This document shows positions 31,926 to 39,579 of a DNA stretch of 39,579 nt, in pieces; within the stretch, counting starts at the first letter, position 1; each line of letters begins with the position of its first letter. Position numbers and translations under genes: made by a program. This stretch comes from an uncultured Lactobacillus sp. (GTDB taxonomy: Bacteria; Bacillota; Bacilli; Lactobacillales; Lactobacillaceae), in NCBI GenBank assembly GCA_946487795.1, contig CAMLUN010000006.1, positions 1 to 39,579 of the forward strand, written 5' to 3'. Below the pieces are notes generated by a model. That model was not told the DNA's origin. It did no database searches and saw only the letters and a program-made list of their open reading frames with translations.

Positions 31926-32606
31926 ATGGAAAAACTGAAGCAACTTTATACTCGGATTGCGCAACAGGGGATCCAGGCAATTAGTAATCACCAAGAACAG
32001 GTTGATCCTAATTTACAAAATTTAAAAGCTGATTCCCGCCAAGGACTGACACTGCTGGTTAAGCTACCGGCTCACGTTACCAGGAATATTAGTTTTGTAC
32101 TAAATGACCTTAAAAAACTAGAACCGTTTCAATATTATTACACAGCTAATACCATCCATATTACTGTGATGGATATTCGTCGTGCTGTTCCTGACTTTCA
32201 TATGTCTAAAGAAAAATTAATTAACTATCGGCAAGTCATCCAGGAAAAGATTGAGAATGTTAATGCAATTAATTGGCATTTGGCTGGGCTGATTTGTAGT
32301 CCGGGAGCAATTCTTGTTAAGGGCTTTTATTCTTCAGAATTGCAACAACTTCGTAATGGGTTAAGGGCGAGCCTGCTTAAGAATGGATTGTTATTGGATG
32401 AACGTTACGCAACCTTTTCTGGCCATGCAACAGTGGCGAGATTTAAAAAGAAGCTTATTCACCCGCAAGAATTTTTAAATGAAATTAATAATTTTCATAA
32501 TGTTGAACTCGGTGACTTTCAAGCTAGCGAGGTTGATTTAGTGATTCATGATTGGTACAATCGTCAGCCACACCTGATAGAACGATTCTCGCTCAAAACC
32601 ACTTGA
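31926..32606 (+). CDS. 2H phosphoesterase superfamily protein
   Basis: This 226-residue protein has the two HxT motifs of the 2H phosphoesterase (LigT/CPDase) fold: His78-Ile-Thr80-Val in ANTIHITVMD and His167-Ala-Thr169-Val in FSGHATVARFK. They are about 90 residues apart, as in 2'-5' RNA ligase-like and cyclic phosphodiesterase proteins. Likely substrates are cyclic or 2'-5' phosphodiesters in RNA or nucleotides, but the exact reaction is unknown. The N-terminal 45 residues, rich in Gln and charged residues, precede the fold. GAGG lies 7 bases before the ATG, and the gene starts 2 bases after pepP, so they are coupled. It lies where many Bacillota carry efp. Confidence 0.78.
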   Translation: MEKLKQLYTRIAQQGIQAISNHQEQVDPNLQNLKADSRQGLTLLVKLPAHVTRNISFVLNDLKKLEPFQYYYTANTIHITVMDIRRAVPDFHMSKEKLINYRQVIQEKIENVNAINWHLAGLICSPGAILVKGFYSSELQQLRNGLRASLLKNGLLLDERYATFSGHATVARFKKKLIHPQEFLNEINNFHNVELGDFQASEVDLVIHDWYNRQPHLIERFSLKTT

Positions 32607-32734
32607 TTGGATTGTTGCTTTTTTCTAATAGATAGTGCAAAATAATACTGAGATACTTCGATGAAGATTATTGTAAAGCTACTAAAAATAATTAGTAGTT
32701 AATATACTGAAATACTATAAATGGAGGACTTACA

Positions 32735-33175
32735 ATGGCAGAAGATTCAAAGATCATCTTAAGCAGTGAAGATCAGTCCCTCGGCACGATTGAAGTAGCA
32801 CCTCGTGTTGTTGAGATTATTGCTGGCGTTGCTGCAAGTGAAATTGACGGTGTTTCAAAAATGTACGGTTCACTTGCCAATAGTTTTGGCGAATTATTAG
32901 GACGGTCTGATCAGCGTCGCGGGGTTAAGCTAACTAACCAAAATGAGAATTTAACTATCGATATTGATGTTTATATTGATTATGGTGTTTCAGTTCCTAA
33001 GCTTGCTGCAAAGATTCAAGACCGGGTAAAACAACAAGTAACCTTGATGACTGATCTGAATGTCAGTGAGGTCAATATCCACGTTAAGGGAATTGTTCAA
33101 AAGAAGGAAGAACAAACAGTGGATCCAGATGATATTTTTGGAGAACACGAAGATGATAAGGCTGGTGAAAAGTAA
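32735..33175 (+). CDS. Asp23/Gls24 family protein (YqhY-like)
   Basis: This 146-residue protein belongs to the Asp23/Gls24 (DUF322) family: IEVAPRVVEIIAGVAASEIDGVSKMYGSL and VDVYIDYGVSVPKLAAKIQ-like strands with a helix between. The tail from about 120 is acidic and lysine-rich. Homologues are stress-linked, and YqhY of B. subtilis appears to affect acetyl-CoA carboxylase. The position directly before nusB and folD is conserved. GGAGG lies 8 bases before the ATG. Its stop overlaps the nusB start by one base. Confidence 0.92.
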   Translation: MAEDSKIILSSEDQSLGTIEVAPRVVEIIAGVAASEIDGVSKMYGSLANSFGELLGRSDQRRGVKLTNQNENLTIDIDVYIDYGVSVPKLAAKIQDRVKQQVTLMTDLNVSEVNIHVKGIVQKKEEQTVDPDDIFGEHEDDKAGEK

Positions 33176-33585
33176 TGATGCCGAATCGACACGCAATTCG
33201 TGAAGAAGCCTTTCAAATTTTATTTGCTAAGCAGTCAAATCCAGACGCAACATTAACTGATATTTATGAATCATTGCCAAGTCATGCTGATAAGATTCCT
33301 GCATACTTACAAACGTTGGTTGAGGGAGTTAGTGAACATCAAGAAAAACTTGATGAGCAAATTACACAATTACTGGCTAGTGGTTGGGAAATTAATCGTC
33401 TTGCCCAAACGGATCTGGTAATTTTGCGGTTAGCTTTGTACGAAATCCAATTCGTAGATGAAGTACCAACTGTTGTTGCAATTAATGAGGCACTGGAATT
33501 GGCTAAAACCTACAGTAACGATAAGTCCCGTAAGTTTATCAATGGTGCATTAGGCAAGTTCGAACGCCAATTAGAAAGTAACTAA
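33175..33585 (+). CDS. nusB: Transcription antitermination factor NusB
   Basis: This 136-residue all-helical protein is NusB, which with NusE (S10) binds boxA in rRNA leaders and promotes antitermination. The family pattern is RHAIREEAFQILFAKQ at the start, then GWEINRLAQTDLVILRLALYEI and VPTVVAINEALELAKTYSNDKSRKFINGALG. Length is normal. Start codons at 33175 and 33178 are both possible; the first overlaps the Asp23 stop (TAATG) and suggests translational coupling. A hairpin 11 bases beyond the stop may end the Asp23-nusB transcript. Confidence 0.95.
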   Translation: MMPNRHAIREEAFQILFAKQSNPDATLTDIYESLPSHADKIPAYLQTLVEGVSEHQEKLDEQITQLLASGWEINRLAQTDLVILRLALYEIQFVDEVPTVVAINEALELAKTYSNDKSRKFINGALGKFERQLESN

Positions 33586-33595
33586 ATATTGGGTT

Positions 33596-33633
33596 AAGGA
33601 GAGGATGCAGTAAAAGTGCAAACTCTCTTTTGC
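33596..33633 (+). terminator. Probable terminator between nusB and folD
   Basis: GAGAG pairs with CTCTC and TGCA with TGCA in an interrupted stem (33596-33630), followed by TTTT. It would separate folD and the following genes from nusB. Confidence 0.55.
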
Positions 33634-33700
33634 TTTAAACTTCTTTTGGTATTGATATGGTAAAATATTTTTAGTTAAACTGGAAAAGGGGAATGGCAGA

Positions 33701-34558
33701 ATGGCGATACTAATTGACGGCCGTGCAGTGGCAAAAGAAATTAATGAAAATACCGCAGAACGAGTAACCCGCTTAGCCAATGAAGGGATTATTCCCGGCT
33801 TGGCAGTAATATTAGTTGGTGAGGATCCGGCTAGTAAAATTTATACCCGAATGAAGGATAAGAAGGCCAAAAAATTAGGAATCCATTCTGTCCTTTCGGT
33901 TTATCCAGATGATGTTCGTCAGGAGGAACTCTTGCACGATATTCGTCAATTTAATGAAGATAAGATGATTAATGGGATCCTTATTCAGGAGCCGTTACCT
34001 GACCATTTAGATGGGAATGAGCTTCTCAATGCTATTGATCCGCATAAAGACGTTGATGGCTTCCACCCGTATAATGTTGGTCTTTTATACAGTAATGCTA
34101 ATGAAAACTATCCAGTTAGTTGTACGCCTAAAGGAATCATGAGTCTCTTGAAGCATTATCAGGTTAAGCTGGAGGGAGCGCGTGCGGTTGTTGTCGGGAG
34201 GAGTATTCTTGTTGGCAAACCGATGGCAGCATTACTTGAAAATGCTAATGCGACAGTTACGATTGCTAATCGTCATACTAGAAACCTTAGTGAAATAACT
34301 AGACAAGCTGATGTTCTTGTTGTTGCGGCAGGAGTTAAGCACCTGATTACTGGTGAAATGGTTAAAAAGGGTGCAACTGTAATTGACGTTGGTATCCATC
34401 GTTTGGAAGATAAAACACTAACGGGGGATGTCGATTTTGAAAGTGTTGCTCCTATTGCTAAAATGATTACTCCTGTTCCGGGCGGTGTTGGCCCAATGAC
34501 GATTGCAACACTAATGGAACAAACCGTTGATCTTACGGAGTGGAGTCATAATGGATAG
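33701..34558 (+). CDS. folD: Bifunctional methylene-THF dehydrogenase/methenyl-THF cyclohydrolase
   Basis: FolD (285 residues) interconverts 5,10-methylene-THF and 10-formyl-THF with NADP+. The catalytic segment KIYTRMKDKKAKKLGI provides the essential Lys. DVDGFHPYNVG (from Asp117) and PVSCTPKGIM form the folate pocket, and VVGRSILVGKPMAALL is the cofactor-binding loop. C-terminal TPVPGGVGPMTIATLM completes the pattern. An extended -10, TGGTAAAAT, lies just upstream, so the gene may begin a new transcript. The stop overlaps xseA by 8 bases. It supplies one-carbon units together with the 5-formyl-THF cyclo-ligase at 16.4 kb. Confidence 0.96.
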   Translation: MAILIDGRAVAKEINENTAERVTRLANEGIIPGLAVILVGEDPASKIYTRMKDKKAKKLGIHSVLSVYPDDVRQEELLHDIRQFNEDKMINGILIQEPLPDHLDGNELLNAIDPHKDVDGFHPYNVGLLYSNANENYPVSCTPKGIMSLLKHYQVKLEGARAVVVGRSILVGKPMAALLENANATVTIANRHTRNLSEITRQADVLVVAAGVKHLITGEMVKKGATVIDVGIHRLEDKTLTGDVDFESVAPIAKMITPVPGGVGPMTIATLMEQTVDLTEWSHNG

Positions 34559-35888
34559 AAGTCAATACTTAACAGTTAGTGAATTAACAAGTTATTTAAA
34601 ACAAAAATTTGATCGTGATCCTTATTTAAAAACCGTTTATTTAACTGGTGAGCTTTCAAATTTTCGTCTTCGGCAACGTCACCAATATTTTAGTATTAAA
34701 GATGAAAATGCGGTTATTGATGCTGTAATGTTTGAACGCCAATTTCGTCAGGTGAATTTTCGTCCTGAAACTGGGATGAAGATTTTAGTTGTTGGTCATA
34801 TTGGTCTCTATGAAAAAAGCGGTCGCTACCAGATTTACGTTGACCGAATGGAGCCGGATGGGCTTGGTGCCCTTTATCTCCAATTTGAACAGTTAAAAAA
34901 GAAGTTAGGCGCTGAGGGACTCTTTGATCAAATCCCACGACCAATTCCGCAATTTCCTAAAAGAATTGCTGTTGTAACCAGTTTAGATGGTGCGGTAATT
35001 CGTGATATTAACACGACGGTTCGTCGACGCTACCCAATTGCGCAGGTCGTTTTATTTCCGACTGTTGTTCAGGGAGACAAGGCTGCCACTGATATTGCTC
35101 GTCAAATTAACCGGGCGAACCAGATCGGAAATTTTGACACGATGATTATTGGTCGTGGTGGTGGCTCGTTGGAAGATTTATGGCCTTTTAATGAGGAAAT
35201 CGTTGCACGGGCAATCGATGACAGCCATATTCCGGTAATTTCGTCAGTTGGTCATGAGACTGATACCACTATTGCTGATTTGGTGGCCGATCAACGGGCA
35301 GCTACGCCAACTGCAGCGGCAGAATTGGCAACACCAAACCGCCTTGCAGATGTTTTAATGACTATCCAGGATGATCAAGTCCGTTTAAATAACACGATGA
35401 AAAAGTTGATTGATTTTGACCGAAAACAATTACAAAAGCAATTGCAAAGTTATATTTTTCAGCAGCCAAGCAGGCTATATGAAAATTATGCTCAGAAGCT
35501 CGATCAATTAACTCAAACTTTAGAAAACAACGTTAGTAATCTTGTTAAAGACCGTTTAAACCGTGTTCAGCAGCTACAAGGAAGGTTACAAATTAACTCT
35601 CCCCAACATACAATTGAACGGGCACAAGAAACGGTTACTCAGCTTCAGAACCGGTTGCTAAGCAGTGCTAAAAATAGTCAACAACAACGTCATCAGCAAG
35701 TAACGAGCTTGATCCAGCAATTAGATTCTTTAAGTCCATTGAAGATTATGGGACGTGGATATTCGTACGTTACTTACCGTAATTCAGTTGTTAATACGGT
35801 TAAAGAATTGAAAAGCGGTCAGCAGGTAAGCCTTCATTTTAATGATGGGAAAGCAACTGCCAAGATTATTGGCACAAAGGAGAACTAA
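34551..35888 (+). CDS. xseA: Exodeoxyribonuclease VII large subunit
   Basis: XseA (445 residues) is the catalytic subunit of ExoVII, which degrades single-stranded DNA from both ends. An N-terminal OB-fold (about 6-100, with YLTGELSNFRLRQRHQYFSI) precedes the nuclease domain, which carries IIGRGGGSLEDLWPFNEE (from Gly201) and SVGHETDTTIADLVADQRA. A long coiled coil (about 270-395) binds XseB, and a short C-terminal beta segment (GRGYSYVTY) ends the protein. In-frame codons extend to 34527, but GGAGTGGAG fits the ATG at 34551. It overlaps folD by 8 bases and is followed by xseB after one base. Confidence 0.96.
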   Translation: MDRSQYLTVSELTSYLKQKFDRDPYLKTVYLTGELSNFRLRQRHQYFSIKDENAVIDAVMFERQFRQVNFRPETGMKILVVGHIGLYEKSGRYQIYVDRMEPDGLGALYLQFEQLKKKLGAEGLFDQIPRPIPQFPKRIAVVTSLDGAVIRDINTTVRRRYPIAQVVLFPTVVQGDKAATDIARQINRANQIGNFDTMIIGRGGGSLEDLWPFNEEIVARAIDDSHIPVISSVGHETDTTIADLVADQRAATPTAAAELATPNRLADVLMTIQDDQVRLNNTMKKLIDFDRKQLQKQLQSYIFQQPSRLYENYAQKLDQLTQTLENNVSNLVKDRLNRVQQLQGRLQINSPQHTIERAQETVTQLQNRLLSSAKNSQQQRHQQVTSLIQQLDSLSPLKIMGRGYSYVTYRNSVVNTVKELKSGQQVSLHFNDGKATAKIIGTKEN

Positions 35889-35889
35889 A

Positions 35890-36180
35890 ATGGCAGAGAA
35901 AAAAGCAACATTTGAAGAACAGCTAAGCCAACTTCAACAAATTGTTAGTCACTTGGAACAGGGGAATGTCCCGTTGGAAGAGGCACTTACTCAGTATAAA
36001 GACGGGATTGAATTAGCGCGGGCACTTCAAAAGAAGCTAACCAGTGCTGAAAAGACATTAGGTAGTCTAATTGATGACGAAGGTAATGAGAAACAGTACG
36101 AAAAAGCAACAGATGATCCAAGTAATAATGGCGGTGGCAATCGTGGCTACGGTAGTGATGAGAAACCGCTAGAGGAGTAA
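35890..36180 (+). CDS. xseB: Exodeoxyribonuclease VII small subunit
   Basis: XseB (96 residues) wraps the coiled coil of XseA in ExoVII. The core is the usual helical hairpin (ATFEEQLSQLQQIVSHLEQG, then VPLEEALTQYKDGIELARAL). The last 30 residues form a polar Gly/Asn/Asp-rich tail (SNNGGGNRGYGS), making it longer than the typical 70-80 residues; such tails are probably disordered. AAGGAG lies 7 bases before the ATG at 35890. Frame codons upstream belong to the end of xseA. Confidence 0.95.
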   Translation: MAEKKATFEEQLSQLQQIVSHLEQGNVPLEEALTQYKDGIELARALQKKLTSAEKTLGSLIDDEGNEKQYEKATDDPSNNGGGNRGYGSDEKPLEE

Positions 36181-36184
36181 TCTG

Positions 36185-37057
36185 ATGCTTGAACTGAAAG
36201 AATTAAAAGAACAAATTGATCAATTCTTGGATCAGCAGATGCCGTCTGATATTGATCAGCCAACTTTGGCATCATCAATGGAATATTCTGTTAATGCTGG
36301 TGGAAAAAGATTGCGTCCAGCATTAACATTGACGACTGTCCAGATATTTGGCGGGCAGCTTAACCAGAATGTAATGAAGGCATCAACTGCTATTGAATTG
36401 CTTCATACATATTCATTAATTCATGACGATTTGCCGGCAATGGATAATGATGACCTGCGTCGCGGTAAGCCGACTAACCATAAAAAGTTTGGGGCAGGAA
36501 TGGCAACGCTCGCAGGTGATGGCTTGCTGACCATGGCATTTCAATGGTTAACAGATAACCAATTGCCAACGGAGACACAAGCAGAATTAACGCTAGCACT
36601 TGCTAAGGCAGCCGGTCCTGCGGGAATGGTTGCCGGCCAAGCTCGAGATATTGAGGGAGAACACCAAAACTTAACCCTTGAACAATTGCGCTACCTTCAT
36701 CGTCAAAAGACAGGGGACCTTTTAAGTTATGCTGTTTTGGCTGGTGGAATCATTACAAAACAGGATTCGACTACCAAAAATCTTCTTGCTGATTTTGGTG
36801 CTCAATTTGGTCTCGCTTTCCAAATCTATGATGACTTAATGGACGTTGTTGGTACGGCAAAACAGATGGGAAAAGCTGTTCATAAGGATGCTAGCGAACA
36901 TAAGAATACCTATCCGGGACTGCTAGGTATTCAAGGAGCAGAGGAACAACTCCATTTAGCATTGAAACAGGCTAAGAAGACTCAAAAAAAACTGGTTGAT
37001 AAAACCGGTCATGATTTCAGTGCTTATGATCAGTTTTTAGCATATTTTAAATTGTGA
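36185..37057 (+). CDS. ispA: Polyprenyl synthetase (farnesyl or geranylgeranyl diphosphate synthase)
   Basis: This 290-residue trans-prenyltransferase condenses isopentenyl diphosphate with allylic diphosphates. The first Asp-rich motif is HDDLPAMDNDDLRRG (from Asp81) and the second is YDDLMD (Asp216-Asp220), with GGKRLRPAL binding pyrophosphate. Two residues between the aspartates of motif 1 mark the bacterial FPP synthase type (DDxxxxD). It feeds undecaprenyl phosphate for cell wall synthesis and menaquinone-like products. The gene overlaps the TlyA reading frame region by three bases but not its chosen start. Confidence 0.95.
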   Translation: MLELKELKEQIDQFLDQQMPSDIDQPTLASSMEYSVNAGGKRLRPALTLTTVQIFGGQLNQNVMKASTAIELLHTYSLIHDDLPAMDNDDLRRGKPTNHKKFGAGMATLAGDGLLTMAFQWLTDNQLPTETQAELTLALAKAAGPAGMVAGQARDIEGEHQNLTLEQLRYLHRQKTGDLLSYAVLAGGIITKQDSTTKNLLADFGAQFGLAFQIYDDLMDVVGTAKQMGKAVHKDASEHKNTYPGLLGIQGAEEQLHLALKQAKKTQKKLVDKTGHDFSAYDQFLAYFKL

Positions 37058-37065
37058 GGGTAACG

Positions 37066-37887
37066 ATGGAAAAACAACGTGTTGATATTTTGCTTGTAAA
37101 ACAGGGACTTTTTGACTCTCGTGAACAGGCAAAGCGAGCTGTGATGGCTGGCGAAATTCTAGGAAAGAATAATGAACGTTTAGATAAACCAGGAGAAAAG
37201 ATCCCGGTAACCACAACGCTGCATATGAAGGGCCATAAGATGCCATATGTTAGTCGTGGCGGGTTAAAACTGGCCAAAGCACTAAAGGTCTTTGATATTA
37301 GTGTTAAAGATAAGACGGTTTTAGATATTGGTTCTTCAACGGGTGGTTTTACCGATGTAATGTTGCAAAGTGGGGCAAAGCTAAGTTATGCGCTTGATGT
37401 TGGAACCAATCAACTAGTATGGCAGCTTCGTGAGGATCCACGAGTGGTTGTTATGGAACAAACTAATTTTCGCTATAGCAAGTTAGCCGATTTCGACCAT
37501 GGACAGCCTGAGTTTGCTTCGATTGATGTCTCATTTATTTCTTTGCGCTTAATCCTACCGCCATTAGCAAAAATCCTTATTCCTGGTGGTGAAGTGGTAG
37601 CATTAATTAAGCCACAATTTGAGGCAGGAAAAGAAAAAGTAGGCAAACATGGAATTATTAAGGATCATGCTGTTCATAGGGAGGTTCTTGAAGAGGTCCT
37701 TTCCTTTGCGCGGGAAGATGGCTTTGATATTCTTAATTTGGATTTTTCACCAATTAAGGGTGGCCAAGGAAATATTGAATTTCTTGTTCATTTAAAATTA
37801 ACAGGACAGCCTGGCAAAGTTGCGGAACAGGTTAATATTGATCAAGTATTGGCTCATGCTGATGAAGAACTTAACCATAAGGAGTGA
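37066..37887 (+). CDS. tlyA: TlyA family rRNA 2'-O-methyltransferase
   Basis: This 273-residue protein has an N-terminal S4 RNA-binding domain (about 3-64, KQRVDILLVKQGLFDSREQA) and an FtsJ-like methyltransferase domain with SAM motif LDIGSSTGGFTDVML (from Asp87) and later EFASIDVSFISL and ALIKPQFEAGKEKVGKHGII. TlyA proteins add 2'-O-methyl groups to 16S and/or 23S rRNA at the subunit interface; the older hemolysin label is not supported. A GTG at 37054 is in frame, but GAGGG fits the ATG at 37066. It keeps the conserved place between ispA and argR. Confidence 0.93.
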   Translation: MEKQRVDILLVKQGLFDSREQAKRAVMAGEILGKNNERLDKPGEKIPVTTTLHMKGHKMPYVSRGGLKLAKALKVFDISVKDKTVLDIGSSTGGFTDVMLQSGAKLSYALDVGTNQLVWQLREDPRVVVMEQTNFRYSKLADFDHGQPEFASIDVSFISLRLILPPLAKILIPGGEVVALIKPQFEAGKEKVGKHGIIKDHAVHREVLEEVLSFAREDGFDILNLDFSPIKGGQGNIEFLVHLKLTGQPGKVAEQVNIDQVLAHADEELNHKE

Positions 37888-37890
37888 AAA

Positions 37891-38355
37891 ATGATGAGGA
37901 AGGTTGAGCGCCAACAGTTAATTCGGGAAATTATTACTAAAAGTCAAATTGAACGGCAAGATGATTTAGTTGCTGCATTGAAGGATCGTGGTGTTCGCGC
38001 AACTCAGGCGACAATTTCACGAGATATTAAAGAATTACAACTGGTTAAGGTTCCCTCTAATGATGGTGGGTACCGCTACGCCCTGCCTGCACAAGGGAAT
38101 ATTGATAACCAAACCAGATTAAGTACCGAATTATCTAACAACATGCTTTCTTTAGAACGTCAAACAGAATTCTTGTCAATTGTCATGCGTCCGGGAAATG
38201 GGCCAGTGATGGCAAGCTTAATCCGACAATTAGAAATTGATGACGTCTTTTCAGTAATTGGTGATGATGCTGGAGTCTTGGTTGTTTGTCGATCAGCAGA
38301 TGCGGCAGTTAATGTTGAAGAGATGTTTCAAAATTTGATGAATCAAGGTGACTAA
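37891..38355 (+). CDS. argR: Arginine repressor ArgR/AhrC
   Basis: ArgR (154 residues) forms hexamers that bind ARG boxes with arginine as co-repressor. The N-terminal winged helix contains RQQLIREIITKSQI and TQATISRDIKELQLVKVP, and the C-terminal oligomerisation domain has the arginine-binding GDDAGVLVVCRS. Two adjacent ATGs (37891, 37894) are possible; AAGGAG lies 6 bases before the first. No arg biosynthetic or ADI gene is in the window; this copy sits at the conserved tlyA-argR-recN position, so it may be one of two paralogues. Confidence 0.95.
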   Translation: MMRKVERQQLIREIITKSQIERQDDLVAALKDRGVRATQATISRDIKELQLVKVPSNDGGYRYALPAQGNIDNQTRLSTELSNNMLSLERQTEFLSIVMRPGNGPVMASLIRQLEIDDVFSVIGDDAGVLVVCRSADAAVNVEEMFQNLMNQGD

Positions 38356-39579
38356 ATGTTACAGGAATTAACAATTGATAATCTGGCAATCATCAAGCAT
38401 CTTTCGTTAGATTTCTCTGATCAAATGACAGTTCTAACGGGGGAAACTGGTGCCGGAAAGTCCATCATTATTGATGCCGTGGGATTGCTAGCGGGTGGCC
38501 GTGGCTCTCAAGAATACATTCGTCGTGGCGCTGATAAGCTATCTCTTCAAGGACAGTTTGCTCTTCCGCAAGACCCAGAATTTAATCATCTATTGGATTC
38601 ATTAGGGATTGATCATGAAGACGGGATCCTGATTATTTCACGGGAAATTTATCGTCGTGGTCGAAATGTTATCCGGGTTAATGGTCAATTAATTAATACT
38701 GCAACATTACGTCAAATTGGTTCGCGATTGGTAGATATTCAGGGGCAAAATGAGCACCAATTATTATTACAACCGGAGATGCATCTGGGAATGTTGGACC
38801 AATTTGCTCATAACGAGGTTCATAAATTATTGACTCGTTACCAAGATGAATATCAGAATTATGTAAAATTAAAGGCAGCGGTTAGCAAAAAACAAAATAA
38901 TGAACAACAATGGGCCCAACGCTTAGATATGCTTCGCTACCAAGTTAATGAGATTGCGGAGGCTAATTTAAAAGTTGATGAAGAAGAGCAGTTAACGAGT
39001 GAGCGGGACCGCTTAGAACATTTTCAGCAGATTAACAATGCGCTTCAACAGGCAGTGACGGTATTCAACGGTGGCGATCAGGGAGCGGTTCTTGACCAAA
39101 TTGCGACTGTTATGAATTCAATTAATGAAATTGCAGAATTTGATGGCGCATATGATTCGCTAAGTAAATCGTTAAATGATGCCTACTACGCACTTCAAGA
39201 TGTTGCCACAGAAGCTAGTCAGCAGCTAGACCTGCTGGAGTTTGATGATAACCGGCTTAGTGAGATTGACCAACGATTAACTATGATTTGCGACTTGGAG
39301 CATAAGTATGGCGATAGTGTTAAGGATGTTCTTAAATACTATGATCAAATTAAGCAAGAACTGGATTCGATGGAAGAAGCTGCAGATTCAAACAGTGATT
39401 TAGAAGAGCGTCTGTCAACTGCTGAAGAAAAGTTAGTTAAGACTGGACAGCAGTTAAGTCAGATTCGTCAACAGGCAGCGCACCGGTTAACCAAATTAGT
39501 TCATCAGCAGTTAAAAGAACTTTATATGGATAAAGCAGTTTTTGAAGTTCACTTTGCAAAGCAGTCACGAGTTCACTTT
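38356..39579 (+). CDS. recN: DNA repair protein RecN, 5' part (runs off the window)
   Basis: The frame is open from the ATG at 38356 to the last base, giving 408 of about 560 expected residues. RecN is an SMC-like ATPase that acts early at double-strand breaks. The Walker A motif is GETGAGKS (29-36) in LTGETGAGKSIIIDAVGLL, VDIQGQNEHQLLL is the Q-loop region, and a long charged coiled coil follows from about 155. The Walker B half lies beyond the window. The gene starts immediately after the argR stop (TAAATG), with AAGGTGA as Shine-Dalgarno. Confidence 0.95.
   Translation, partial: MLQELTIDNLAIIKHLSLDFSDQMTVLTGETGAGKSIIIDAVGLLAGGRGSQEYIRRGADKLSLQGQFALPQDPEFNHLLDSLGIDHEDGILIISREIYRRGRNVIRVNGQLINTATLRQIGSRLVDIQGQNEHQLLLQPEMHLGMLDQFAHNEVHKLLTRYQDEYQNYVKLKAAVSKKQNNEQQWAQRLDMLRYQVNEIAEANLKVDEEEQLTSERDRLEHFQQINNALQQAVTVFNGGDQGAVLDQIATVMNSINEIAEFDGAYDSLSKSLNDAYYALQDVATEASQQLDLLEFDDNRLSEIDQRLTMICDLEHKYGDSVKDVLKYYDQIKQELDSMEEAADSNSDLEERLSTAEEKLVKTGQQLSQIRQQAAHRLTKLVHQQLKELYMDKAVFEVHFAKQSRVHF

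Noticed and set aside
1..39579. CRISPR arrays, insertion sequences, rRNA genes, prophage genes
   Set aside because: No regularly spaced repeats, transposase motifs, terminal inverted repeats, rRNA sequence or phage structural genes were found.

Overview
The window looks like chromosome of a low-GC Gram-positive lactic acid bacterium, most likely a Limosilactobacillus (L. reuteri-like). The reasons are the L33, L27 and DUF3042 sequences, purine-rich Shine-Dalgarno sites about 7 bases before most starts, a T-box leader, and Bacillota synteny blocks such as rplU-prp-rpmA, the 5-FCL/rhomboid/yqgQ/glcK run, and asp23-nusB-folD-xseAB-ispA-tlyA-argR-recN. I see no insertion sequence, intact prophage, CRISPR array or rRNA. 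Most of the window is core housekeeping; the genus call is inference.

Layout. 1-0.7 kb: 3' end of an amino acid permease. 0.7-4.0 kb, minus strand: MATE exporter, a small deformylase-like protein, the YidC insertase and acylphosphatase. 4.0-5.8 kb, plus: TrmH/SpoU methyltransferase, HD-domain protein, HxlR regulator. 5.8-10.5 kb: a sigma-A promoter and Phe T-box leader driving pheS-pheT, then a stump of MltG and greA. 10.6-13.7 kb: a cysteine-free HesB-like protein and a large minus-strand YfhO membrane protein. 13.8-19.3 kb: class B PBP, rpmG, 5-formyl-THF cyclo-ligase, rhomboid protease, yqgQ, glucokinase and a rhodanese-like protein lacking its Cys. 19.4-25.2 kb: DUF3042, miaA, glnA with a long structured leader, gltX, aminotransferase.

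25.3-28.8 kb is the least explained part. It holds a 41-aa minus-strand microprotein gene, a tightly overlapping three-gene operon of unknown function (coiled-coil protein, acidic protein, and a protein resembling an all-alpha dUTPase with key acidic residues replaced), a 47-aa membrane microprotein, and tRNA-Arg(UCU) beside an AT-rich non-coding stretch. 28.8-39.6 kb: a TetR regulator whose promoter contains a dyad, the L21 leader with rplU-prp-rpmA, an M24 peptidase, a 2H phosphoesterase, then Asp23, nusB, folD, xseA, xseB, ispA, tlyA, argR and the start of recN, which runs off the window.

The gene sets fit together as translation (PheRS, GltX, MiaA, L21/L27/L33, rRNA methyltransferases), envelope work (YidC, PBP, YfhO, IspA) and DNA repair (XseAB, RecN). 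The strongest leads for something new are the 25.7-28.1 kb operon, the catalytic-domain-less MltG protein, the 2H phosphoesterase in a position often held by efp, and the glnA leader with competing hairpins and no neighbouring glnR.
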